A stretch of DNA of 64,000 bases from Archangium gephyra (lineage in GTDB: Bacteria; Myxococcota; Myxococcia; Myxococcales; Myxococcaceae). The stretch spans positions 670,501-734,500 of the forward strand of contig NZ_CP011509.1 of assembly GCF_001027285.1 (NCBI RefSeq), in the 5' to 3' direction. This document shows, piece after piece, positions 8,758 through 17,981 of the stretch (position 1 is the stretch's first letter; each line of letters starts with the position of its first letter). A program made the translations under genes and the position numbers. The notes below the pieces were generated by a model. It saw only the letters and a list, made by a program, of their open reading frames with translations, made no database searches and was not told the origin of the DNA.

Positions 8758-10797
8758 ATGAAAAGCCTCATCAGTCCGGCTCCAGGAAATGTCAGACTTC
8801 GGGCGCAGTATGAGATTGCAATACTCAAGGAGGTCACATTGGCTGGATATGAGAAGATCACGTCTGTCGTGGGGGGGCGGGGCTCGGATCGTCTGCCCGA
8901 TTCGGATTTCACCTACTTCATCGCGAGAGGAGATCCGAGCGGCGCCTTCGGCCAGATAGGTGAGTGGAGCATCAACTCCTACGAGCTCGTCTCGCGTGGC
9001 GTCACCAAGCTGACGAGCTCGGGCGTCGACCTGGATGGTGGCGGGGCAGGAGGGATCGCCGACATCGTCTGGGACGGGACGGAGGTGTCCTCGGGAGGCC
9101 TGTCCGGGCTGGTGCGTATCCCCAGCATGGACGCGGAGCCTGGGTCCCTGCCCGAGCTGGCGTTTGACTACGATGCCCATTTCCCCGAGATGGGTGATTC
9201 CACGCGAGGCAACTTCTACGCGGCCGTCACCTCGTCGGACAACTTCTCCAAGCTGCGCATCTACAAGAACGCCGCGGATGGCGAGGTCAAGGTCGAGTGG
9301 TTCACCTACCGCTTCACCTTCACGCCGAAGGGGTTCGGCTTCCAGGATCCGCGTGACATCGTGCTGGCGGTGGAGAACGGTGTCACCGTGGCCTACGTCT
9401 CGGCCGTGCGCTCCGTGCGCTCGGGAACCAGCTTCAAGCTCGTGGGCACGGTGCACCGCGTTCCACGGAACGACGTGCCGGGCAGCCGGGATTTCAAGAC
9501 CCTGAGTCCGTCGCCGTATGTGGTGGCGAACTGGGATCCGTCCTCCGAGCCGGCCGGTCGCAACAACCCGCAGCAGCTCGCGCTGCACGACGGGCGCCTG
9601 TACGTCGCCAACGGGGATGTCATCGTGCGGGTGGACCCCGTGACCGTGACCAAGCTCCCGGTCTGCGTCGGACTCAAGGGGGCCACCGGCCTGCTGCTGA
9701 GCAAGGACGGGAGCCAAGCGTATGTCACGGACACGGAAAAGGGCGGTCGGCTGCTGAGCCTCAAGCTCAATCCCAGCACCGGTATGTATTCGGTGGAGAA
9801 GGAGCTGGTGACTGGGATTGGCCGTACCGGTTTCCTCGAGTGGGCGGATGATGAGCGCACCTCCTTCTACCTGCCGTTGCCGGATGGCAACGAGGTGCGC
9901 CGCATCGGTGACCTGGGCGCTCCGGCCGGCATCACCTCGCAGACGCTGCTGTCGGCGAGCACCGGAGGCCCCAACAAGCCCTACAGCGTCTCGGTGCTGT
10001 CCAACCACCGGCTCCTCATCGTGAGTGATTCGGAGCTCGGCAACCTGAGCATGGAGATCTCCGTGGCTCCGGGCGTGCTGGTGATGGGCATCGGTCTGGT
10101 TCCCTTCACCTTCATCAACCAGGACTCGGGCAGCCCGAACGCCGGCCGTGCGGACACCAGCGGGACGAGCTACTTCTTCCAGGTCAACAACGTGCCGTTC
10201 GGCGGCTGGTTGAACCTGATGATCAACCACGAGGGCGCCTACGAGCTGGGGGCGCGCTACTACCAGGTGCGCTTCCTCCAGGATGGCGTGCCCGTGTCCG
10301 TCTCGAATGGCTTCACGGACGCCAAATGGAACGCGACGACGGCGAGGTGGGAGATGGTGTCCACGTCACACGTGGCGTTGGGCAGCCTCGCGGAACTCTA
10401 CCCGGTCCGGTCCCCCACCGAGCTTTGGTACAACCCGTACTTCGGCGCGGAGATGAACAGCACTCTGTTGAAGAATGGTGTGCGCACGCTGGTGGTGACG
10501 TTCTTCGACGCCGGGGGCAATCCCATTCCAGGGGCCTCGTTCGAGCGGATTCTGCGCATCGACAACAACAGGAGCAGCTTGAGCCTGTCGCTGCCCGTCA
10601 TCGGCGGACGGGACCAGGCGCTCACGTGCGGGGCGCTACAGTACAAGCTGAAGACGGACGAGTTCTTGCTCGACTACAAGGTCTCCCACCCGACCGGTGA
10701 CGCGATCTACTCGCTGAGCATCTACGGGGGGGCCGGTGGCTACCCGCTCCCATCTCGGAGAGTGGCAGGGTGGGTGATGCCGCTCCACCCAAGGTGA
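8758..10797 (+). CDS. Beta-propeller-like protein, C-terminus apparently frameshifted
   Basis: As it stands a 679-residue product with no signal peptide. Residues about 60-460 form repeated strand units resembling YVTN/NHL-type propellers (LALHDGRLYVANGDVIVRV, LLLSKDGSQAYVTD). Residues 480-660 are beta-rich and sandwich-like. The start is the ATG at 8758, preceded by GTGAGG, 16 bases after the previous stop, so it belongs to the same transcript. After SIYGG the frame runs into low-quality sequence (SRRVAGWVMPLHPR) and stops, while the next frame carries sensible protein to 10952. A single missing base between 10726 and 10768 would give a product of about 731 residues. Confidence 0.75.
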   Translation: MKSLISPAPGNVRLRAQYEIAILKEVTLAGYEKITSVVGGRGSDRLPDSDFTYFIARGDPSGAFGQIGEWSINSYELVSRGVTKLTSSGVDLDGGGAGGIADIVWDGTEVSSGGLSGLVRIPSMDAEPGSLPELAFDYDAHFPEMGDSTRGNFYAAVTSSDNFSKLRIYKNAADGEVKVEWFTYRFTFTPKGFGFQDPRDIVLAVENGVTVAYVSAVRSVRSGTSFKLVGTVHRVPRNDVPGSRDFKTLSPSPYVVANWDPSSEPAGRNNPQQLALHDGRLYVANGDVIVRVDPVTVTKLPVCVGLKGATGLLLSKDGSQAYVTDTEKGGRLLSLKLNPSTGMYSVEKELVTGIGRTGFLEWADDERTSFYLPLPDGNEVRRIGDLGAPAGITSQTLLSASTGGPNKPYSVSVLSNHRLLIVSDSELGNLSMEISVAPGVLVMGIGLVPFTFINQDSGSPNAGRADTSGTSYFFQVNNVPFGGWLNLMINHEGAYELGARYYQVRFLQDGVPVSVSNGFTDAKWNATTARWEMVSTSHVALGSLAELYPVRSPTELWYNPYFGAEMNSTLLKNGVRTLVVTFFDAGGNPIPGASFERILRIDNNRSSLSLSLPVIGGRDQALTCGALQYKLKTDEFLLDYKVSHPTGDAIYSLSIYGGAGGYPLPSRRVAGWVMPLHPR

Positions 10798-10952
10798 AGA
10801 CGGTCTACGACATCATTGGAGACTGCAACGTCGCCAACGTCTACATCCGGCTCGGAACGGAGGTGCGCGTGACGAACGGTTACTGGTGGATCTACGGCAA
10901 CGCCACGGATCTTTCGTTCACGCTGGTGCCTGACAGCGTCCCGCTGCACTGA
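10734..10952 (+). pseudogene. Frame-displaced C-terminal segment of the propeller gene at 8758
   Basis: One frame back from the upstream gene, this stretch encodes a coherent ending (GDAAPPKVKTVYDIIGDC, NVANVYIRLGTEVRVTNGYW) without its own ribosome site. The upstream frame passes a run of seven G at 10726-10732 just before it loses coding character. Either one G is missing (sequencing error or real mutation), or a programmed -1 shift on the G run joins the two. I list it separately because the frame break is visible but its cause is not. Confidence 0.6.
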
Positions 10953-10960
10953 GGTCTCGT

Positions 10961-10982
10961 CCAGGAGGTAGAGTTCTCCTGG
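10961..10982 (+). terminator. Hairpin after the four-gene cluster
   Basis: CCAGGAG (10961-10967) and CTCCTGG (10976-10982) form a perfect 7-bp stem around an 8-nt loop, eight bases after the stop at 10952. It is followed at once by the stronger hairpin at 10988. Confidence 0.45.
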
Positions 10983-10987
10983 CGGGA

Positions 10988-11027
10988 GTGGGGCCCCGGG
11001 ATGCGCGCGGGCATTCCGGGGCCCCGC
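10988..11027. terminator. Strong GC-rich terminator hairpin
   Basis: GTGGGGCCCCGG at 10988-10999 pairs with CCGGGGCCCCGC at 11016-11027 (12 bp with one G-T pair) around a 16-nt loop, and TGTCTTT follows on the plus strand. It separates the end of the plus-strand cluster from the end of the convergent kelch gene at 11034 and could stop transcription from both sides. Confidence 0.7.
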
Positions 11028-11033
11028 TGTCTT

Positions 11034-14000
11034 TCAGGGATGATAGCGCTCAGTGGAAGTGAGGGTCCGGATGGAGTCCTGGCCGCCGGTGACGAGGAGC
11101 TCTCCGGAGGGCAGCGGCGTGACGGTATGGTAGGCGCGCGCATCGGTGAGGCAGCCGGAGGAAGACCAGGTGTTGGTGGCCGGGTCGTAGAGCTCGGTGG
11201 TGACGAGGTGGTTGGTGCCGTCATAGCCACCGGAGACGAGCACCTTCCCGCTGGGCAGCACGGTGGCGGTGTGATGGCGGCGAGGCGAGGTCATGCCACC
11301 GGTGGAACTCCAGGTGTTGGTGGCCGGGTCGTAGAGTTCCGCGGTGGCGAGCACTCCGTTGACGTTGTTGAAGCCACCGGAGACGAGCACCTTCCCGCTG
11401 GGCAGCAGGGTGGCCGTGTGCTGGGAGCGTCGGGTGGCCATGCCGCTGAGGAGCCTCCAGGTGTTGGAGGAGGGCTCGTACAACTCCACGGAGTTCAGGT
11501 AGCGATTGGTGGCCAGGGGCGCGTAGCCGCCGGTGACGAGCACCCTGCCGGAAGGCAGCAGGGTGGCCGTGTGGTAGCGGCGGGCCGAGGTCATGCTGTA
11601 GGTGTTGCTCCACGTGTTGGAAACAGGGTCGTAGAGCTCGGCGGGGCGGAACGAGTCGTGGCCGCCCGCGACGAGCACCTTGCCAGACGGGAGCGGGGTG
11701 GCGGTGTGGAAGCGGCGGAGCGAGGCCATGTTGCCCATGAGGCTCCAGGTGTTGGTGGCTGGATCGTACAGCTCGGAGGACTGGCTGGAGTCGCTGCCGC
11801 CAGAGACGAGCACCTTGCCGGAAGCAAGCAGGGTGGCGGTGTGGCCATGGCGAGGCATCCCCATCGTCGCGATGCCTCCTGAGCCCGGGCCATACAGCTC
11901 GGAGGTGCCGAGCGCGCTGGCGCTGGTGCTGTCATAGCCGCCCGCGAGGAGCACCTGGCCGGAGGGGAGCAGGGTGGCGGTGTGGTAGCCGCGGGCCCTG
12001 GCCATCGAGCCGCTACTCGTCCAGACACCGGAGTCGGCATCGTAGAGTTCGATCGAGGAGAATCGGACGTAATCCGGGCTGTAGCCGCTGGTGCTATCCA
12101 TTCCGCCGAGGACGAGCACCCGGCCGCTGGCGAGCAGGGTCGTGGCGTGGCCGTAGCGGCGCTCGGCGAGGTCGGTCGTGGGAGACCAGGAGTGGGTCGC
12201 TGGGTCGTAGAGTTCCGCCTTATCCAGCGGGCCCTCGGAGCCGAAGCCGCCGGAGACGAGCACCTTTCCGGAAGGCAGCAGGGTGGCGGTGTGCAAGTAG
12301 CGGGCGAGGGTCATGTCACCCACGACGGACGAGGAGTGGGTGGCCGGGTCGTAGAGTTCCGCTTTGGCGAGCAAAGTATCCGAATCGGAGTCGTTCCAGC
12401 CGCCCGCGATGAGAATTCTGCCATCGGGCAGCGGGGTGGCGGTGTGCCCAGTTCGGGCAAAGGCCAATTGGCCGACGGTGGACCAGGCGCGGGTAGCTGG
12501 GTCATAGAGTTCCACCGTGTTGAGTGAGCCATCGGTACTGCTGCCTCCTGTGACGAGCACCTTGCCGGAAGGCAGCAGGGTGGCGGTGTGCAAGTAGCGG
12601 CTCACGGCCATGTCACCCACGGCGAACCAGGAGTGGGTGACCGGGTCGTAGAACTCGGTGTGACGGGAACTGCTGCCGACGACGAGGACCGTGCCATCGG
12701 ATAGCAAGGTGGCGGTGTGAGGCCCGCTGCGGGTCGTAAGCATCCTCGCGGTGGGGCTCCAGGTGTTGCTGGCGGGGTCGAACAGCTCCGTAGTCCAGCC
12801 TCCTGTGACGAGGACCTGGCCATCGAGCAGGAGTGTGGCGGAGTGGAGGTAGCGCTCCTCGGCCATGGGCCCTACGGACGTCCAGGAGCCGCTGAGCGGG
12901 TCATGGAGCTCCGCCTGGAAGCTGGGGCGCCAGTCCTGATTCGCTCCGCCTGTGACGAGGAGTCGTCCGGAGGGAAGCGGGGTGAGGGTGCCGAAGCCAC
13001 GAGACGGGACCCTGCCGGGGAGGGAAGCCCATGTTCTGGCGCCCGGGTTGTACAGCTCCGACGAGGAGAGCCATTCACTGCCGACGAGGAGCACATTGCC
13101 GGAGGGGAGTGGGGTCAGCGTGAAGCCGGTCTGGGGCCCACTCGGGCGGGTGGTGGGAGTCCAAGTCTGGGTCTCCGGGTCGTACAGCTCCGAGGAGAAG
13201 GGGGACACCAGGAGCACCTTGCCGGAGGGCAGGAGTGTCGCTTCATAAGCGGAGGAGGGAGGGCCGTTGATCGTGCCGGCGGGGGTCCAGGTTCCGGGGA
13301 TGGGGTCGTACAAAGCGGCGAAGCCATCTCCTCCAGTGGCGAGCACCTTGCCGGAAGTCAGCAGGAGGGCGGTGTGGTTCCTGCGCGGCCTGTCCATGTC
13401 CGTGGCGGGGGACCATGAGCCGGTGGCGGGATCGTAGAGTTCGGCCGTGGCCAGGGTGGCACCATAAAGACTTGTTGCTCCTCCGCTGACGAGCACCTTG
13501 CCATTCGGGAGCAAGGTCGTGGTGTGGTGCAGGCGTGGAGCGCTCATGGGTGACGTGGGGGACCAGGAGCCCGTGGTGGGGTCATAGAGCTCCACCGTCT
13601 CGGTGGAACTACCGTCGGAGTTCGTGCCTCCAAGCACGAGCACCCTGCCGGAGGTCAGGGGGATGGCGGTGTGCTCTCTTCGCGCTTCCCCCATGTCCGG
13701 GGTGGAGGACCATGAGCCGGTGGCGGGATCGTAGAGTTCGGCCGTGGCCAGGGTGTTTCCGAGAGTTCCGATACCACCCGTGACGAGCACCTTGCCGTTC
13801 GGAAGCAGGGTGGCGGTGTGGTGGTAGCGGGGCGACGTCATGCTCCCCGTGAGGCTCCAGGTGTTGGAGGCCGGGTCGTAGAGTTCGGCGGAGGCAAATC
13901 CTCCGGTGGTATAGAGCCGTCCACCCGTGATGAGCACCTTGCCGGAGGGCAGCCGCGTGGCCGTATGGTCGAGCCGGGGCGTGCTCATGCTGCCTGTCAG

Positions 14001-14198
14001 GGACCACACGGGTGTGTAGCTTGGAGCGGCGGTGCACGATGCCAGCGGCGCGCTGAGGGTCATCGGCCTGGCGCGCTCCTCCGAGGCCTGGGCCCTCGAA
14101 AGAGGGGTGGAATTCCCTTCGGGGCGTTGGCCGCAGCCCATGAGGGTAGCGCAGAGACTCGCGAATCCGAGCAGTGTGGTGATTGTCTTTCGATGCAT
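11034..14198 (-). CDS. Kelch-repeat lipoprotein, paralogue 2
   Basis: A 1054-residue lipoprotein (MHRKTITTLL, mature Cys in LMGC) built from about 20 kelch units of roughly 48 residues (HTATLLPSGKVLVTGG then AELYDPATNTWS). After the anchor comes a Ser/Arg-rich linker and a short Cys-containing segment (LASCTAAPSYTPVW) that is also found in paralogue 3. It ends in STERYHP like its paralogues. The ATG at 14198 is preceded by GAAGGGCG. Its leader is clearly homologous to that of paralogue 3, so the two arose by tandem duplication including the promoter. The number of blades implies two or three propellers on the cell surface. The ligand is unknown. Confidence 0.9.
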   Translation of the reverse strand: MHRKTITTLLGFASLCATLMGCGQRPEGNSTPLSRAQASEERARPMTLSAPLASCTAAPSYTPVWSLTGSMSTPRLDHTATRLPSGKVLITGGRLYTTGGFASAELYDPASNTWSLTGSMTSPRYHHTATLLPNGKVLVTGGIGTLGNTLATAELYDPATGSWSSTPDMGEARREHTAIPLTSGRVLVLGGTNSDGSSTETVELYDPTTGSWSPTSPMSAPRLHHTTTLLPNGKVLVSGGATSLYGATLATAELYDPATGSWSPATDMDRPRRNHTALLLTSGKVLATGGDGFAALYDPIPGTWTPAGTINGPPSSAYEATLLPSGKVLLVSPFSSELYDPETQTWTPTTRPSGPQTGFTLTPLPSGNVLLVGSEWLSSSELYNPGARTWASLPGRVPSRGFGTLTPLPSGRLLVTGGANQDWRPSFQAELHDPLSGSWTSVGPMAEERYLHSATLLLDGQVLVTGGWTTELFDPASNTWSPTARMLTTRSGPHTATLLSDGTVLVVGSSSRHTEFYDPVTHSWFAVGDMAVSRYLHTATLLPSGKVLVTGGSSTDGSLNTVELYDPATRAWSTVGQLAFARTGHTATPLPDGRILIAGGWNDSDSDTLLAKAELYDPATHSSSVVGDMTLARYLHTATLLPSGKVLVSGGFGSEGPLDKAELYDPATHSWSPTTDLAERRYGHATTLLASGRVLVLGGMDSTSGYSPDYVRFSSIELYDADSGVWTSSGSMARARGYHTATLLPSGQVLLAGGYDSTSASALGTSELYGPGSGGIATMGMPRHGHTATLLASGKVLVSGGSDSSQSSELYDPATNTWSLMGNMASLRRFHTATPLPSGKVLVAGGHDSFRPAELYDPVSNTWSNTYSMTSARRYHTATLLPSGRVLVTGGYAPLATNRYLNSVELYEPSSNTWRLLSGMATRRSQHTATLLPSGKVLVSGGFNNVNGVLATAELYDPATNTWSSTGGMTSPRRHHTATVLPSGKVLVSGGYDGTNHLVTTELYDPATNTWSSSGCLTDARAYHTVTPLPSGELLVTGGQDSIRTLTSTERYHP

Positions 14199-14295
14199 GG
14201 AGCGCCCTTCGTCCGTGACGAGGTCCGTATGGGAAATGCAACGGAGCCATCGTCTTCCGAACGATGGGTGTTCACAATGAGTATGAGCAGGTCTG
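14199..14295 (-). repeat. Leader/promoter region duplicated with 17630-17726
   Basis: The upstream segment of kelch paralogue 2 matches that of paralogue 3 over about 95 bases at roughly three quarters identity by eye. Shared blocks on the plus strand include GAGGTCCGT, ATGCAACGGA, CATCGTCTT, CAATGG/CGATGG and GTTCACAA, in the same order and spacing. The conservation of non-coding sequence points to a duplicated promoter or leader element that keeps both genes under the same control. Confidence 0.65.
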
Positions 14296-14425
14296 TTACC
14301 CCTGCCGTCAACAGCGGCACTCGGAAGGGAGGCGTCTGTTCATTCGCGGATGCGCGGAATGAATGCTCCCCGCAGCCTACCTGGGACGCCTCGTTCACCT
14401 CAGGGCATGCTTGCGCGGGAGTGCG

Positions 14426-17400
14426 TCAGGGATGGTAGCGCTCGGTAGAGGAGAGAGGGTTGAGCCCATCGAAGCCGCCAGTGACGAGCAACTCGCCGGA
14501 GGGCAGCGGGGTGACGGAGTGATACGCACGCGCTTCCGTGAAGCAGGCAGTGGGAGACCAAAGGCCAGAGGCCGGGTCGTAAAGCTCGGTGGTGGCGAGG
14601 TGTTTGCCGCCGTCGTAGCCGCCGGAGACGAGGACCTTGCCGTTGGGGAGCAGGGTGGCGGTGTGGTAGCGGCGGGGCGAGGTCATGCTGCCCGTGAGGC
14701 TCCAGGAGTTGGTTGCGGGGTCGTAGAGTTCGGCGGTGGAGAGGACGCCGGTGGTGCTGTTGAAGCCGCCGGAGACGAGGACCTTGCCGTTGGGCAGCAG
14801 GGTGGCGGTGTGGTTGGCACGCGCGGAGGACGGGGTGGTGGTGAAACTCCAGGTGTTGGACGTGGGGTCGTAGAGCTCGGCGGACTTCAGGTAGGTGGAT
14901 GAGGCGAAACCACCGGAGACGAGCACCTTGCCGCCGGGGAGCAGGGTGGCGGTGTGGTAGCTGCGGAGTGCCCGCATGCTGTTGGTGGCGCTCCAGGAGT
15001 TGGAGGAGGAGTCGTAGAGTTCGGCGCGGAGGGAATCGCTTCCGCCCGCGACGAGCAGCTTGCCGGAGGGGATGAGGGTGGCGGTGTGGAAGCGGCGGGC
15101 GTAGGTCAGCGGGGCTGCGTGCGTCCACGAGCCGGAGGCGGGGTCGTAGAGCTCGGTATCACTCAGCGTGGTGGAGCCCAGGCCGCCGGTGACGAGCACC
15201 TTGTTGGAGGGGGAGGGGAGCAGGGTGGCGGTATGGCCATAGCGGGACCTGGCCAGCGAGCCGGTGTTGTGCCAGGAACCGGAGGCCGGGTCGTAGAGTT
15301 CGTTGAGGCCTAGCGAGCCGGTGCTGGTGTCGCCGCCCGTGACGAGGACCTTTCCTGAGGGCAGAGCCGTGGTGGTGTGGAAGCGGCGGGGAGTCGTCAG
15401 GGAGCCAGCACTCCTCCAGACGCCGGAGCCCGGGTCGTACAACTCGGCCGAGTCCCTGGCGCCATGGTCACCGCTCCCTCCGACGACGAGCACTCGGCCG
15501 GTGTCGAGCAGGGCCGCGGCATGGTGGGTGCGGGGAGCGGTCAGCTCGGTCGTGAGAGACCAGCTGTTGGTGGCCGGGTCGTACAGCTCCGTTGTGGCCA
15601 TCGTGGGGGAATCTGAGCCGCCTCCGCCAGCGATGAGCACCTTCCCGGAGGCAAGCAGTGTGGCAGTGTGCGCGTAGCGAGGAACGCGCATGCTGCCCGC
15701 GGCGGACCAAGAGCCGGTCGCCGGATCATAGAGCTCCGCGTCCTGCACCCTTCCGGTCCCGGCGGAGTACCAGCCGCCCGTGACGAGGACCTTTCCATTG
15801 GGGAGCAGGGTGGCGGTGTGGTAGCGGCGAGGCGAGGCCATGCCGCCTGTCGGAGACCAGATGCCAGTGACCGGGTCGTAGAGCTCGGCGGTGGCGACCT
15901 CCTCGCTGCTACTTCCGTGGCCACCGGTGACAAGAATCTTGCCCGATGCCAGCAGTGTGGCGGTGTGCCATGCGCGGGGGTTGTTCATGCTGGCCGTGGG
16001 TGACCAGGTCCTGGTCGCCGGGTCATACAATTCCGAGGTGTTGTATGCGCTCGTGAAGGAGTAGCCACCGGTAACGAGTACCTTGCCGGTGGCGAGCACG
16101 GTGGCGCTGTGTCCCTGGCGGGCCGTGAGCATGCTGGTGGTGGATGTCCAGGTCTTGTCCTCCGGATTGAACACCTCTGCGCTGGAGAGAAGGCGTGAGT
16201 TGTAGCCTCCCGTGACGAGGACCTCTCCAGAGGGCAGGCGCGTGACGGTAGGGTATTCAGCGCGCGTCTCGGTCATGCTCCCCACGGATGTCCAAGCGCC
16301 CGTGTGGGAATCGTAGAGTTCCGCCGAGGGGCTGTACCCGCCCGTCAAGAGCAGCCGTCCGGCGGCCAGGGGCGTGAGGCGGGCTCTGTCGCGAGGTGCC
16401 ACCGGGCCCTGGATGGAGGCCCATGTCCTGGCGCCAGGGTCATACAGCGCCGCCTTGGCGAGCGCGGAGCCGCCTTCAGTTCCTCCCACGAAGAGCACCC
16501 TGCCAGAGGGAAGGAGGGTAACGGTATATGCGGTGCGGTACCTGCTTGGTGGGGTGATGACGGTCCAGGAATCGGTGCCCGGGTCGTAGAGCTCGGCGGA
16601 AGCGGGCTGAAACGTCCAGCTCGAGTAGCCACTGGTGACGAGGAGTTTGCCATTGGAGAGCAAGGTGGCGGTGTGGACGCCGAGGATCGTCTTCATGCTG
16701 CTAGCGGGACTCCAGGCGCCGGTTGCGGGGTCATAGAGCTCGGCGGTGGAGAACTCCTCATGGCCATAGCCCCCGAGGACGAGGACCTTGCCGGAGGGGA
16801 GCAGGGTGGCGGTGTGCCCGGCGCGGCGCTCACCCATGCTGGTAGCGAAACTCCAGGAGCCGGTGACGGGATCATAGAGTTCGACGGCGGCGACGGGCTC
16901 CTCGCTGAAATCGCGGTAGCCGCCCGTGACGAGGACCTTGCCGGAGGGGAGCAGGGTGGCGGTGTGCCCGGTGCGGCGCTCGCCCAGGTTGCCGGTGGGG
17001 CTCCAGGAGCCGGTGGCGGGGTCATAGAGCTCGGAGGAGGTGAGGAGGACGCCACTGTCCTGGCCACCGGTGACGAGGACCTTGCCGGAGGAGAGCAGGG
17101 TGGCGGTGTGCTCGGAGCGGGGACGGGCCAGGTTGCCAGTGGGGCTCCAGGAGCCGGTGGCGGGGTCGTAGAGCTCGGAGGTGGCGAGGAGGCCGCCACT
17201 GTTCTTGCCACCGGTGACGAGGACCTTGCCGGAGGAGAGCAGGGTCGCGGTGTGAATGTAGCGGGGACGGGCCAGGTTGCCGGTGGGGCTCCAGGAGCCG
17301 GTGGTGGGGTCGTAGAGCTCGGAGGTGGCGAGGAGGCCGCCACTGTTCTTGCCACCGGTGACGAGCACCCTGCCGGAGGAGAGCAGGGTCGCGGTGTGAA

Positions 17401-17629
17401 CGTAGCGGGGCGCGTTCATGCTGCCAGTGCTGACCCAGACGGGCGTGTAGCCCGGGCCGGACGGACATGCTCCCAGCGGCATGTTGGCTGCCAGCAGCGT
17501 GCCGCGGCCGTCCGGAGCTTCCGTTCGCGTGTGAAGGGTTGAATCCTGTTCCGGCCGTTGGCCGCAGCCCGCGAGGATGACGTACAGCCCCACGAGACAG
17601 AGCTGCGCGGTCACTGTCTTTCGATGCAT
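14426..17629 (-). CDS. Kelch-repeat lipoprotein, paralogue 3
   Basis: A 1067-residue lipoprotein starting at the ATG at 17629 (MHRKTVTAQL, mature Cys in LAGC). This matches the start of paralogue 2 and has AAGGGATT upstream; a longer reading frame adds 17 residues unlike a signal peptide. About 21 kelch units follow. The first few blades after the anchor (16920-17400) are nearly identical to each other at DNA level with an exact 144-bp period, a sign of recent internal duplication or gene conversion. The protein ends in SSTERYHP. It is probably a surface propeller protein; its ligand is unknown. Confidence 0.9.
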   Translation of the reverse strand: MHRKTVTAQLCLVGLYVILAGCGQRPEQDSTLHTRTEAPDGRGTLLAANMPLGACPSGPGYTPVWVSTGSMNAPRYVHTATLLSSGRVLVTGGKNSGGLLATSELYDPTTGSWSPTGNLARPRYIHTATLLSSGKVLVTGGKNSGGLLATSELYDPATGSWSPTGNLARPRSEHTATLLSSGKVLVTGGQDSGVLLTSSELYDPATGSWSPTGNLGERRTGHTATLLPSGKVLVTGGYRDFSEEPVAAVELYDPVTGSWSFATSMGERRAGHTATLLPSGKVLVLGGYGHEEFSTAELYDPATGAWSPASSMKTILGVHTATLLSNGKLLVTSGYSSWTFQPASAELYDPGTDSWTVITPPSRYRTAYTVTLLPSGRVLFVGGTEGGSALAKAALYDPGARTWASIQGPVAPRDRARLTPLAAGRLLLTGGYSPSAELYDSHTGAWTSVGSMTETRAEYPTVTRLPSGEVLVTGGYNSRLLSSAEVFNPEDKTWTSTTSMLTARQGHSATVLATGKVLVTGGYSFTSAYNTSELYDPATRTWSPTASMNNPRAWHTATLLASGKILVTGGHGSSSEEVATAELYDPVTGIWSPTGGMASPRRYHTATLLPNGKVLVTGGWYSAGTGRVQDAELYDPATGSWSAAGSMRVPRYAHTATLLASGKVLIAGGGGSDSPTMATTELYDPATNSWSLTTELTAPRTHHAAALLDTGRVLVVGGSGDHGARDSAELYDPGSGVWRSAGSLTTPRRFHTTTALPSGKVLVTGGDTSTGSLGLNELYDPASGSWHNTGSLARSRYGHTATLLPSPSNKVLVTGGLGSTTLSDTELYDPASGSWTHAAPLTYARRFHTATLIPSGKLLVAGGSDSLRAELYDSSSNSWSATNSMRALRSYHTATLLPGGKVLVSGGFASSTYLKSAELYDPTSNTWSFTTTPSSARANHTATLLPNGKVLVSGGFNSTTGVLSTAELYDPATNSWSLTGSMTSPRRYHTATLLPNGKVLVSGGYDGGKHLATTELYDPASGLWSPTACFTEARAYHSVTPLPSGELLVTGGFDGLNPLSSTERYHP
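16920..17400 (-). repeat. 144-bp tandem kelch repeats, nearly identical
   Basis: The block beginning CC-CCGTGACGAGG recurs at 16920, 17064, 17208 and 17352, an exact spacing of 144 bases (48 codons, one blade). Copies differ at only a few positions. Repeats elsewhere in the same gene keep the period but are more diverged, so this end of the gene has been homogenised recently. Confidence 0.85.
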
Positions 17630-17981
17630 GGAGAATCCCTTCACCCACCGAGGTCCGTCTGGGGAGATGCAACGGATCATCGTCTTTCGAGCAATGGGAG
17701 TTCACAAGGAGTGTGAGCGAGTCCGGGGTACTCGAATGCCTGGATGTCATCACTGCTCACTCGGAGACGCGTGACGCTCCTGGGAGCGCGCCCCCTTTTG
17801 GACAGTCATCTCCATGTTGTGTAATCTTTTCACTCTCCGAGAAGATGAGGGATTCCCTCTGGCGCCAGCGGTCGCTATCCAGGGCCAGTCAGTTGAGCCT
17901 GGTTGCCTGCAGAGCAGGCACAAGGGCTTGTGCCCGAGTGGACCGGCTCAACGGCTCTGAACGAGCTGCGTCGGAGGTGAA
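17630..17981. promoter_or_regulatory. Divergent intergenic region with duplicated kelch leader
   Basis: About 350 bases between the divergent kelch paralogue 3 and the large lipoprotein gene. Positions 17630-17726 are the leader homologous to that of paralogue 2. The stretch 17800-17850 is AT-richer (TTGTGTAATCTTTTCACTC) and may contain the promoter of the plus-strand gene. I see no convincing gene or RNA in it. Confidence 0.5.

Noticed and set aside
16920-17400. 144-bp repeats considered as a non-coding tandem array
   Set aside because: They keep frame and encode kelch blades.
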